DNA from: Treponema sp. | GTDB taxonomy: Bacteria; Spirochaetota; Spirochaetia; Treponematales; Breznakiellaceae | Assembly: GCA_031259515.1 (NCBI GenBank) | Contig: JAIRLK010000108.1 | Coordinates: 1-9,223 of the forward strand | DNA: 9,223 bases | Direction: 5' to 3' | In this document: positions 1 to 7,135 of the stretch, piece by piece | Numbering within the stretch: the stretch's first letter is position 1 | Layout of the letters: each line of letters opens with the position of its first letter | The notes under the pieces: model-generated | The model's input: only the letters and a program-made list of their open reading frames with translations | The model's database searches: none | What the model was told of the DNA's origin: nothing | Made by a program: the position numbers and the translations under genes

Positions 1-141
<141 letters not shown>

Positions 142-147
142 GGCGAG

Positions 148-177
148 ACTATACTAGGAAACGGAAGAAAGTGTCAA
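148..177 (-). promoter_or_regulatory. Strong sigma-70-type promoter reading into the GCTT tract
   Basis: On the minus strand TTGACA (177-172, all six consensus bases) is followed after 18 bp by TATAGT (153-148, five of six). The predicted transcription start is near 141, which coincides with the ATG of the ORF that enters the repeat. It lies downstream of the Uma2 gene and faces away from it, so it would start a separate transcription unit going left out of the window. Confidence 0.65.
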
Positions 178-219
178 CCCGCCGCATTGCCTAATCAGGA
201 GTTTAAGATCTCACGGTAA

Positions 220-253
220 GGGAGGGGCCGGCAACGATGCTGCCGCGACTCCC
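220..253 (-). terminator. Weak hairpin after the Uma2 gene, possible terminator
   Basis: Just past the Uma2 stop codon, an outer GGGAG/CTCCC pairing (220-224 with 249-253) encloses an inner CGGCA/TGCCG stem (229-233 with 241-245) with a seven-base loop. The two stems are separated by unpaired bases and only a poor T tract (TTACC) follows in the minus direction. It could end the arg-Uma2 transcript, but the evidence is only the position and the partial symmetry. Confidence 0.25.
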
Positions 254-259
254 GCCTCC

Positions 260-868
260 TTATTGCCGCCCCCAAACAGCGGTAAAATCTATGGCGAGCC
301 CCGGCAGGACAAAAACATCCAGGGTTTCCGCGTTAGGGTGAACCGTCGAAATATAATGCCCGGCCCCCTCCCCTTTTTCCAGAATATGCGCCTGTATTGT
401 CCGGGTTTCCGGTACGACGACCCAATATTCCCTTACCCCCGCCTGGAGGTACTGGTTAAACTTTAACAGCAGGAGATTGGCGGTATTTGAGGGGGAGAGT
501 ATCTCGATAACCATATCCGGGGCGCCCCGGCAGGATTTACCGTCCGCCAGCTTTGACGAGTCGCAGACCACCAGTAAATCCGGCTGGACAATGGTCTTGT
601 CGCAGTTGTCCTCTTTGGGGAAAAGCCGCACATCCAACGGCGCTGCAAAAACCTCGCAGGGTTTGGCCTTGAGGAAATTCCCAAATTGGAGCAGCAACTC
701 CCTGCTTATAGTCTGATGCGTTACCGAAGGAGAAGACATCATATACGCCTCTCCCTCAATAATCTCGTACCGTTTATCCGTTTCCCAGCTCAGATAATCC
801 GCGTAGGTATAGGAGCTATACTCCCCGTCAAGTTCACGCACAGTTGACCTATCGGCCTCCTTGCTCAA
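260..868 (-). CDS. Uma2-family (DUF820) PD-(D/E)XK endonuclease-like protein
   Basis: The 202-residue product matches the Uma2/DUF820 family, restriction-endonuclease-fold proteins of unknown biological target that are often present in many copies per genome. The family pattern is visible in order: YEIIEGE (34-40), the MSSPSVTHQ segment (44-52), VQPDLLVV (95-101), GAPDMVIEILSPS (115-127) with the D118 and E122 expected of the active site, K136 in LLKFNQYLQAG, and EYWVVVPE (147-154). No signal peptide or membrane segment is seen, so it should be cytoplasmic. It begins 33 bp after argH in the same direction and may be co-transcribed. The start is uncertain. The longest frame uses TTG at 868 with no clear ribosome site, while an AAGGAGG (862-856) lies 14 bases before an in-frame GTG at 841, which would give 193 residues. 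Family assignment is firm; substrate and role are unknown. Confidence 0.88.
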   Translation of the reverse strand: MSKEADRSTVRELDGEYSSYTYADYLSWETDKRYEIIEGEAYMMSSPSVTHQTISRELLLQFGNFLKAKPCEVFAAPLDVRLFPKEDNCDKTIVQPDLLVVCDSSKLADGKSCRGAPDMVIEILSPSNTANLLLLKFNQYLQAGVREYWVVVPETRTIQAHILEKGEGAGHYISTVHPNAETLDVFVLPGLAIDFTAVWGRQ

Positions 869-901
869 GCGTAGACGGAAAAGGCGCGGCCCGCAAGAGC
901 G

Positions 902-2290
902 TTATGATACCGCTTCCATCTTCTTCCGCATCTCCGCTATCTGCCGGCGCACCTCCTCCGGCGCGGGACCGCCGGGGAGGTTCCGGGCCTCCACACCGGC
1001 GCGGGGGCTCAGGGCGGCGTAGAGGTCCGCCTCAAAAAGGCCCGACCGGGTCTTGAGTTCCGGCAGGCTCCGTTCCGCAATGGTACGCTGTCCGGCGGCC
1101 GCACAGTCCCGTACCACCTGGGCGGCGGCTTCGTGGGCTTTCCTGAAGGGGAGGCCCTTGCGGACCAAGTATTCCGCGGCATCGGTGGCCTCAAGGAAAC
1201 CGCCGGTACAGGCGGCCTCCATACGCTCAATGTTGAAAACAGCGCTATCCGCCATGCCCCGGAACATTCTGAGGCAGGAGCGGACCGTATCCAGGCTGTC
1301 GAAAAGGGCCTCCTTGTCTTCCTGGAGGTCCTTGTCGTATGCGTAAGGAAGCCCTTTAAGGAGCGTGATAAGCGTTGTAAGATTGCCTGCGGTCCGGGCC
1401 GCCTTGCCCCGGATAAGCTCGGCAAAATCAGGGTTCTTCTTCTGGGGCATGATGGAAGAACCGGTACTCCACTTCTCCGCCAAATCAATGAATTTGAATT
1501 CCTCGCTGGCCCAGATAACCAGGTCTTCGCAGAAACGGGAAAGATGGGTCATCAGGATGGCGCAGGCTGCGGCCAGTTCCAGGGCAAAATCCCGGTCGGC
1601 TACGGAATCCATGGAGTTGAGGGTGGGACCGCCAAAACCCAGGTCCCGGGCGACGGCCTCCCGGTCCAGGGGCAGGGTCGAACCGGCCAGAGCGCCCGCG
1701 CCCAGGGGGCATTCGTCCAGCCGGGCAAGGGCATCGCTAAACCGGCCATAATCCCGCTCAAGACCGGCGCACCAGGCGACCAGGTGGTACCCCAGGGTTA
1801 CCGGCTGAGCCCGCAGAAGGTGGGTGTAACCGGGCATGATCGAAGCGGCGTGCTCCTCCGCCCTGTCCAAAAGAACCCGGAGGGTTTCGGCAAGTTCGGT
1901 GAGTATTTCAGGCACGGCGCGTCTAAGGTAGAGCCTGAAATCCAGGACTACCTGATCGTTCCGGCTCCGTCCCGCATGGACAGCGCGGCCAGTGTCTCCC
2001 AACCGTTCGGTTAAGACCGCTTCAATAAAAGAATGAATGTCCTCGGCGGTTTCGTCGATTTTCAGAACCCCCGATTCAAGTTCCCCGGCTATGCGCTCCA
2101 ACTCCGCGTCTAGGGCCGCTGCGGTTTCCCGGGGGATTATGCCCTGCCGGCCCAGCATGGCCGTATGAGCGCGACTCCCCCGGATGTCGTCCAGGGCAAG
2201 CCGCTTGTCCACGGCAATGGAGGACTGAAACGCGGACGCCTCGGCTTCGGGTTTTTCTTTCAGGCGGCCGGCCCAGAGAACATTGGCCAT
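902..2290 (-). CDS. argH: Argininosuccinate lyase
   Basis: ArgH splits argininosuccinate into arginine and fumarate, the last step of arginine synthesis, as a cytoplasmic homotetramer of the fumarase/aspartase superfamily. From the ATG at 2290 it has 462 residues, the usual length. Visible family segments are an N-terminal LWAGRL, HAGRSRNDQV (105-114), PGYTHLLRAQP (153-163) with the catalytic-site histidine, and the mobile signature loop GSSIMPQKKNP (277-287) that carries the catalytic serine. The ATG overlaps the argG stop codon as TGATG, which suggests translational coupling, and GGAG lies 11 bases upstream. A GTG nine bases earlier (2299) is also in frame and would add three residues, but has poorer context. 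All key residues are present and the gene looks intact. It is the last biosynthetic gene of the operon; the Uma2 gene follows after 33 bp. Confidence 0.97.
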   Translation of the reverse strand: MANVLWAGRLKEKPEAEASAFQSSIAVDKRLALDDIRGSRAHTAMLGRQGIIPRETAAALDAELERIAGELESGVLKIDETAEDIHSFIEAVLTERLGDTGRAVHAGRSRNDQVVLDFRLYLRRAVPEILTELAETLRVLLDRAEEHAASIMPGYTHLLRAQPVTLGYHLVAWCAGLERDYGRFSDALARLDECPLGAGALAGSTLPLDREAVARDLGFGGPTLNSMDSVADRDFALELAAACAILMTHLSRFCEDLVIWASEEFKFIDLAEKWSTGSSIMPQKKNPDFAELIRGKAARTAGNLTTLITLLKGLPYAYDKDLQEDKEALFDSLDTVRSCLRMFRGMADSAVFNIERMEAACTGGFLEATDAAEYLVRKGLPFRKAHEAAAQVVRDCAAAGQRTIAERSLPELKTRSGLFEADLYAALSPRAGVEARNLPGGPAPEEVRRQIAEMRKKMEAVS

Positions 2291-3549
2291 CAGTCCCACT
2301 TCTCCGTGATTTTAGGCCGGCGTTTCTCCTGCCTTTCGGCGGAATCGTCCTGGGGACCCTTCTCCATGAGAGCCCGAACCAGGATGGGCAGACCGTAGAG
2401 CCGGATAAAACCCTTGGCATCCCCGTGGTGGTACAGTTCCCCCGTGGTAAAGCTGGCGATAGTGGCGTTGTAGAGGGAATAGGGAGAAGAAGCCCCGGCG
2501 GAGGTGATGGACCCCTTGTAGAGTTTGACCTTCACCGTGCCGGTAACGGTCTCCTGGGTAACATCCACAAAAGCGGAAAGGGCCTTCCGGAGGGGGGTAA
2601 ACCAAAGCCCGCCGTAGATCACCTCTCCCATCTTCTGAGCTACCATCTGCTTAAAAGCATAGGTCTGCCGGTCAAGGCAGAGATGCTCCAGTTCCTGGTG
2701 GGCGTAGTAGAGTATGCTGCCGCCGGGAGTCTCGTAGATCCCCCGGCTTTTCATCCCCACGACCCGGTTTTCTACCAGGTCCACCAGGCCGACCCCGTTG
2801 GCGCCGCCTATCTGGTTGAGGGTCTGAATAAGCGTAACCCCATCCATTTTCTTTCCGTCCAGCGCGACGGGAATGCCTTTTTCAAAGTCGATTTCCACAT
2901 ATTCGCTCTTATTGGGCGCTTTTTCCGGCGGCACGGTCATCTTGAGCATGGTTTTCAGGGAAGGCTCGTTAGAGGGATCCTCCAATTCCAAACCTTCGTG
3001 GGAAATATGCCAAAGGTTGTCGTCCCGGCTGTAGGAATCCCTCTTCTTCATGGGAACCGGAAGTTTCCGCCGCTGGAGGTAACGAATCTCGTCGTCCCGG
3101 CTCTTGAGTTTCCAGGTCCGCCAGGGAGCGATGATCTCCAGATCCGGGGCAAAGGCCATGATCCCCAGGTCAAACCGTACCTGATCGTTCCCCTTGCCGG
3201 TGGCGCCATGGGCTATGGCTTCGGCCTTCTCCTTCCGGGCATAATCTACCAGAACCTTGGCGATGAGGGGCCGCGCAGTGGAAGTACCCAAAAGATACTT
3301 GTCCTCGTAGAGGGCGTTGGCCTTGAGGGCGGGCCATAGATAGTCCTCCACGTATTCTTTCTTCACATCGGCTACATAACAGGACTGAGCGCCGGTATCC
3401 AGGGCGCGCTGTTTGATAGTTTCCCAATCCGCCTCCTGGCCGACATCCACACAAACCGCCACAATCTCACAATCGTAATTTTCTTTAAGCCAGGGGATGA
3501 TTACGGTAGTATCCAAGCCCCCCGAATAAGCAAGTACGATCTTCTTCAT
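2290..3549 (-). CDS. argG: Argininosuccinate synthase
   Basis: ArgG joins citrulline and aspartate with ATP cleavage to AMP and PPi, giving argininosuccinate for ArgH. From the ATG at 3549 the product has 419 residues and begins MKKIVLAYSGGLDTTV, with the N-type ATP pyrophosphatase loop SGGLDT at 9-14. Further family segments are YLLGTSTARP (86-95), GATGKGNDQVRF (115-126) and NLWHISHEGLELEDP (178-192). The C-terminus has a charged tail of about 20 residues after LVRALMEKG. The start is set by AAGGAG (3565-3560) ten bases before this ATG; an ATG at 3582 would add 11 residues that are atypical of the family. The 58-bp gap after argD is AT-rich, but no convincing -35 element was found there. The final stop codon overlaps the argH start by one base. 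Substrate citrulline must come from an ornithine carbamoyltransferase encoded elsewhere. Confidence 0.97.
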   Translation of the reverse strand: MKKIVLAYSGGLDTTVIIPWLKENYDCEIVAVCVDVGQEADWETIKQRALDTGAQSCYVADVKKEYVEDYLWPALKANALYEDKYLLGTSTARPLIAKVLVDYARKEKAEAIAHGATGKGNDQVRFDLGIMAFAPDLEIIAPWRTWKLKSRDDEIRYLQRRKLPVPMKKRDSYSRDDNLWHISHEGLELEDPSNEPSLKTMLKMTVPPEKAPNKSEYVEIDFEKGIPVALDGKKMDGVTLIQTLNQIGGANGVGLVDLVENRVVGMKSRGIYETPGGSILYYAHQELEHLCLDRQTYAFKQMVAQKMGEVIYGGLWFTPLRKALSAFVDVTQETVTGTVKVKLYKGSITSAGASSPYSLYNATIASFTTGELYHHGDAKGFIRLYGLPILVRALMEKGPQDDSAERQEKRRPKITEKWD

Positions 3550-3607
3550 ATCAAGCACACTCCTTCCAAATAGTACATGCATACTATATATATCTATGTT
3601 TAAGGAC

Positions 3608-4819
3608 TTATCCTAGTATCGTTTTGAGTATCTCCAATCCGCCGTCTATCTCCTCGTCGCTGATGATGTAGGGCGGCAGGAACCGCAAGGTCTTGGGCCC
3701 CGCCGACAGCATGAGGAGTCCTGGAACGAAACGTTCTGGAACGAAATGTTCCTTGCCATCTGAGCCGTCGGCCCGGGCAATGGCGGCTTCCAGGATGGGC
3801 CAGGCTTCGGCATCCAGGTCTACGGCTATCATGAGGCCCCGGCCCCGGACGGCCTGTATACGGGGATGTTTCCAGGCGCGGATGGCCTCTTGAATCTTAT
3901 CCCCTTTCCGGGCGATTTCCCCCAGAAAGACGGGGTTATTCACCGTTTCCAGGACCACCAGGGCGGCGGCGGCGGCCACCGGGTTCCCCCCAAAGGTACT
4001 GCCGTGGTCCCCGATTTGAAAAACGGACGCGGCCTTTTCCCCCGCCAGGACCGCCCCCACGGGGATGCCGCCAGCCAGTCCCTTCGCCAAGGTAACCACG
4101 TCGGGCTTTACCCCATAGGCTTCGCAGCCCAGGAAGGTCCCGGTCCGCCCTACCCCGCACTGAACCTCGTCAAACATGAAGAGGATGTCCCGTTCGGCGC
4201 AGAACCTTGCCGCCGCTTCAAGGTAGGCCGGCTCCTGGGGGATGACCCCGCTTTCCCCCTGAATCGCCTCGACCAGGAAACCCGCCGTCGTGTTGGCGTC
4301 CAATGCCCGGTCCAGGGCGTCTATGTCTCCCGGCGGGACATAGATGAATCCCTCGGTAAAGGGACCAAAGTCCTGGTGGAACTTCTCCTGCCCGGTGGCC
4401 GACAGGGTAGAGATGGTCCGGCCATGGAAACTCCCTTTAAGGGTTACGATTCGGTGCCTCCCGGGACCGTACTTTTTCAGGGAATACTTGCGGGCTATCT
4501 TGCAGGCCCCCTCATTGGCCTCCGCCCCGGAATTGGCGAGGAACACGTTCTTCATTCCCACAGGAGCGCAGACGGCCGCCAGTTTTTCCGCAAAAGCGGC
4601 GGTTACATCGCTTTGAAAATAGTTACTCACATGGCAGAGCCGGGCCGCCTGATCCGCCACAGCCTTCACCAGGGCCGGATACCCGTGGCCCAGGCAGTTC
4701 ACCGCAATGCCGGCGGTAAAGTCCAGGTACTTCTTCCCCTGAACGTCCCACAGCCACGCCCCTTCCCCCCGGGTAAAGGTTACCGGCAGCCGGTGGTAGG
4801 TATTCATGAACACATCCAT
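3608..4819 (-). CDS. argD: Acetylornithine aminotransferase
   Basis: ArgD is a PLP-dependent class III aminotransferase that converts N-acetylglutamate semialdehyde to N-acetylornithine using glutamate as amino donor. From the ATG at 4819 it has 403 residues. Family marks are NSGAEANEGACKIAR (96-110), KGSFHGRT (128-135), FDEVQCGVGRTG (216-227) with the PLP-binding aspartate, TLAKGL with the Schiff-base lysine K246, and GSTFGGNP (273-280). The first in-frame ATG (4828) directly abuts AAGG with no spacing, whereas the second ATG (4819) is nine bases from it, so the latter is preferred. Near the C-terminus, residues about 348-367 (ARADGSDGKE then HFVPERFVPG) form an insertion before the conserved LLMLSAGP segment. 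Part of it comes from a 15-bp tandem repeat. ArgD proteins often also act on succinyl-diaminopimelate, which cannot be judged here. Confidence 0.96.
   Translation of the reverse strand: MDVFMNTYHRLPVTFTRGEGAWLWDVQGKKYLDFTAGIAVNCLGHGYPALVKAVADQAARLCHVSNYFQSDVTAAFAEKLAAVCAPVGMKNVFLANSGAEANEGACKIARKYSLKKYGPGRHRIVTLKGSFHGRTISTLSATGQEKFHQDFGPFTEGFIYVPPGDIDALDRALDANTTAGFLVEAIQGESGVIPQEPAYLEAAARFCAERDILFMFDEVQCGVGRTGTFLGCEAYGVKPDVVTLAKGLAGGIPVGAVLAGEKAASVFQIGDHGSTFGGNPVAAAAALVVLETVNNPVFLGEIARKGDKIQEAIRAWKHPRIQAVRGRGLMIAVDLDAEAWPILEAAIARADGSDGKEHFVPERFVPGLLMLSAGPKTLRFLPPYIISDEEIDGGLEILKTILG
3721..3750. repeat. 15-bp palindromic tandem repeat inside argD
   Basis: Two adjacent 15-bp units (3721-3735 and 3736-3750) match at 14 of 15 positions; the plus-strand unit is CTGGAACGAAACGTT. 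Each unit with its flank is also an inverted repeat: GAACG-AAA-CGTTC in the first and GGAAC-GAAAT-GTTCC in the second. In argD they encode two successive copies of a five-residue E-(H/R)-F-V-P block, so the duplication keeps the reading frame. The block lies in a stretch that appears to be extra compared with typical ArgD proteins. Confidence 0.9.
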
Positions 4820-4879
4820 ATTATCCATCCTTATTTAAAGTCTGTCCATATCGGGTCTCTGAACAGGACAATCGGTGGC

Positions 4880-4905
4880 GGGGAACTCAGAAATCGGAGT
4901 TCCCC
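4880..4905 (-). promoter_or_regulatory. Perfect 9-bp-stem hairpin between argB and argD
   Basis: GGGGAACTC (4880-4888) and GAGTTCCCC (4897-4905) are perfect inverted copies around an eight-base loop, in the 103-bp gap after the argB stop codon (112 bp to the preferred argD start). No run of T follows the stem in either direction, so it does not look like an intrinsic terminator. In the mRNA it could act as an RNA processing or stability element that sets the relative level of upstream and downstream cistrons. That role is inference from position only. Confidence 0.7.
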
Positions 4906-4931
4906 ACTCAGGCGCGAGTTTTGGAACAGTC

Positions 4932-5819
4932 TCAATCATTAACAATCATCGTCCCTATCCCCTCATCCGTGAAAAGCTCTACCAAGACGGCGTGGGGAAG
5001 GCGGCCGTCTATGATGTGGGTCCGGCTGACCCCGCCGTCAAGGGCAAGGGTACAGCAGTCCACCTTGGGGAGCATTCCTTTGGTAACGATCCCGTCCTGT
5101 TTAAGCGCCGCTACTTCGGAACGGTTTATCGCCTTTATCAGGGAATTGGGATCCTTGATATCCCGGAGTATGCCCTGGACATCGGTCATAAGGACCAGTT
5201 TCTCCGCCTTCAAGACGCAGGCGATCTGAGCCGCCGCCGAATCGGCGTTGATGTTGAGGGGACGCCCGGCATCCTCCCCCGTTCCCAAGGCTACCGGGGA
5301 GATAACCGGAATGACCCCCGAATCCAGCAGGGCGTTGAGGAAGGCGGCGTCCACAGCTTCAATCTCCCCCACAAGCCCCAGGTCCTCGCCGTCCGGACGG
5401 AAACGCCGCGCCTGGAACAGGCCGCCGTCTATGCCCGAAAGCCCCAGGGCCCGGCCTCCGGCCTGCTGGATACGGGCGGCAATGTCCTTGTTGACCTTAC
5501 CACAGAGGATCATCTGCACGACATCCATGGTGTCCTCATCGGTGTACCTGAGACCCCGGACAAACCGGCTCTCCTTCCCCAGGGCCCGGAGCATCCCCTC
5601 AATTTCCGGGCCACCGCCGTGGACCAGAACCACCCGTATACCCACACAGGAAAGGAGAATTATATCCCGAATCACCGCAGCCTTGAGGTCTTCGTTGATC
5701 ATAGCGTTCCCGCCGTACTTTATCACCACGGTCTTACTCTGAAACCGCTGAATATAGGGCAACGCATGGGCAAGCACCTCCGCCCTGTCCGTATTACTCA
5801 AGAGAATTTCTTTCATCAT
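4932..5819 (-). CDS. argB: Acetylglutamate kinase, arginine-sensitive type
   Basis: ArgB phosphorylates N-acetylglutamate with ATP, the second step of the pathway. The 295-residue amino-acid-kinase protein shows VVIKYGGNAM (31-40, with K34 for phosphate binding), LVHGGGPEI (65-73) for acetylglutamate, NINADSAAA (189-197), LMTDVQGI (210-217) and GMLPKVD (248-254). It has the extended N-terminal segment (AEVLAHALPYIQRF, 13-26) and the C-terminal HAVLVELFTDEGIGTM pattern that known arginine-inhibited hexameric enzymes have and the E. coli type lacks, so feedback inhibition by arginine is predicted. This fits the cyclic pathway, where this step rather than acetylglutamate synthesis is the control point. 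Two ATG codons are adjacent (5819 and 5816). AGGGGAGG ends one base before the first, so the second has the better spacing. It begins 19 bp after argJ. Confidence 0.97.
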   Translation of the reverse strand: MMKEILLSNTDRAEVLAHALPYIQRFQSKTVVIKYGGNAMINEDLKAAVIRDIILLSCVGIRVVLVHGGGPEIEGMLRALGKESRFVRGLRYTDEDTMDVVQMILCGKVNKDIAARIQQAGGRALGLSGIDGGLFQARRFRPDGEDLGLVGEIEAVDAAFLNALLDSGVIPVISPVALGTGEDAGRPLNINADSAAAQIACVLKAEKLVLMTDVQGILRDIKDPNSLIKAINRSEVAALKQDGIVTKGMLPKVDCCTLALDGGVSRTHIIDGRLPHAVLVELFTDEGIGTMIVND

Positions 5820-5838
5820 ACCTCCCCTAACCTCGTAT

Positions 5839-7080
5839 CTATGTCCTGTAATCGCCGTTTATCTTAACATAGTCATAGGTGAGGTCGCAGCCCCACACTA
5901 CGGCCTCTCCCGGCCCCCCCAGCCCGCCGGAGGAGGTTTCCAGATCAATTCGTATCTCTATTTCCTCTTCCAGGAGGATCTTCCGGGCTTTTTCCTCGGA
6001 GAAGGGGACCGGCGCGCCCTTACGGCAGACCAGGATGTCCCCGGCGGCGGAGGCGAACCGTACCGCTACCTTCTCCGGGTCAAAGGAAACGCCGGCGTAG
6101 CCCAGGGCGCAGAGTACCCGGCCCCAGTTGGCATCGGCGCCGAAACAGGCGGTCTTGACCAGGCTGGAGGATGCCACGGATTTCGCCAGGGCTTCGGCGG
6201 CAGCCTCGTCAACGGCGCCCCGAACCGTAACGGTAAGCAAGCGGGAAGCGCCCTCCCCGTCCCGGGCCATGGCGCGGGTCAGTTTTACGCACAGGGTCTC
6301 CAGGGCTTCCACGAAGGCTTCGTAGCCCGCTCCTTCCTTTTCTATCGGAGGATTCCCCGCCGCTCCCGACGCCATGACCAGGACCATGTCGTTGGTGGAG
6401 GTATCCCCATCTACCGTAAGACGGTTGAAAGACCGGGCCACGCTCCGGCGCAAGGCCCGATCCAGAAGCTCCCGAGAAATGGCCGCGTCCGTGGTGATGA
6501 ATCCCAGCATGGTGGCCATGTTGGGATGTATCATCCCGGATCCTTTGACCATGCCTCCAAAACGTACCGCCGCGCCGCCGATTTCCGTTTCCAGCGCGCC
6601 TCCCTTCTTCCGGGTATCGGTGGTCATGATTGCTTCAAGGGCCGCCTCATGCCCGGAGGCATCTGCGGTAAGGGAGGCCGCCAGGTCGTCCATCCCCCCC
6701 TCAATGGCGGCTATGGGCAGGGGAACCCCTATGACGCCGGTAGAAGCCACCGCCACCTGTTCCGCAGGGAAAGCGAAGACCCTGCCCGCAAGAGCCGCCA
6801 TACGCCGCGCCGCCGCCAGCCCTTCAGAGCCGGTACAGGCATTGGCGTTCCCCGAATTGGCGATCACCGCCCGGCATATACCCTGGGCCAGATGTTCCCG
6901 GCTCACCAGCACACTGGCGGCCTTGACCCGGTTCGTGGTGAACACCGCCGCCGCCGTACAGGGCGTATCCGCCAGGATCAGGGCCAGGTCCCGTTTGGAG
7001 GAAGACGCCTTGATCCCGCAACGGATGCCGCCCGCCCGGAAGCCTTTAGGCGCGCAAACCCCGCCTTCAATCTCTCGCAT
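5839..7080 (-). CDS. argJ: Glutamate N-acetyltransferase (ornithine acetyltransferase)
   Basis: ArgJ transfers the acetyl group from N-acetylornithine to glutamate, releasing ornithine and regenerating N-acetylglutamate; some members also use acetyl-CoA. The 413-residue protein is an N-terminal-nucleophile enzyme made as one chain and self-cleaved. The cleavage motif KGSGMIHPNMATML lies at 179-192 with the nucleophile Thr190, so the predicted alpha chain is 1-189 and the beta chain 190-413. Other family segments are TNRVKAA (49-55), NSGNANACTG (75-84), the oxyanion pair T114-G115 in ASTGVIG, DGDTSTND (224-231), ARDGEGAS (272-279) and C-terminal KINGDYRT (406-413). AAAGGAG (7095-7089) sits eight bases before the ATG. 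No argA or argE is nearby, so this gene is expected to feed the acetyl cycle. Whether it is bifunctional cannot be told from sequence alone. Confidence 0.97.
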   Translation of the reverse strand: MREIEGGVCAPKGFRAGGIRCGIKASSSKRDLALILADTPCTAAAVFTTNRVKAASVLVSREHLAQGICRAVIANSGNANACTGSEGLAAARRMAALAGRVFAFPAEQVAVASTGVIGVPLPIAAIEGGMDDLAASLTADASGHEAALEAIMTTDTRKKGGALETEIGGAAVRFGGMVKGSGMIHPNMATMLGFITTDAAISRELLDRALRRSVARSFNRLTVDGDTSTNDMVLVMASGAAGNPPIEKEGAGYEAFVEALETLCVKLTRAMARDGEGASRLLTVTVRGAVDEAAAEALAKSVASSSLVKTACFGADANWGRVLCALGYAGVSFDPEKVAVRFASAAGDILVCRKGAPVPFSEEKARKILLEEEIEIRIDLETSSGGLGGPGEAVVWGCDLTYDYVKINGDYRT

Positions 7081-7100
7081 AGCATGAACTCCTTTCGATT

Positions 7101-7135
7101 AAAAATACGCCGGAATCTAAAAAAGCGCCGGAATC
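7101..7135. repeat. Tandem duplication spanning the argC stop codon
   Basis: Two 17-bp copies, 7101-7117 and 7119-7135, match at 15 of 17 positions with an 18-bp period. On the minus strand each reads GATTCCGGCG followed by a T-rich stretch. The first copy in the direction of translation ends ArgC as I-P-A-L-F-stop. The second, in the same frame, reads I-P-A-Y-F-stop. The end of the gene with its stop codon has therefore been copied, leaving a back-up stop 18 bases downstream. Confidence 0.85.

Noticed and set aside
869..901. Terminator between argH and the Uma2 gene
   Set aside because: GGC-CGC-GCC followed by TTTT is present on the minus strand, but a three-base-pair stem with a three-base loop is too small to call.
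1133..2014. Long open frames antisense to the arg genes (for example 1133-2014, 2425-3339, 3866-4942, 4875-5867, 7264-8310 on the plus strand)
   Set aside because: Each lies opposite a clearly recognised enzyme gene, shows no protein-family pattern and lacks a good ribosome site. GC-rich codon use on the minus strand readily leaves the opposite strand open.
3550..3607. Internal promoter in the AT-rich argD-argG gap
   Set aside because: A TATAGT-like -10 is present on the minus strand, but the hexamer 17 bp upstream (ATAAGT) is a poor -35, and TA-rich DNA gives such matches by chance.
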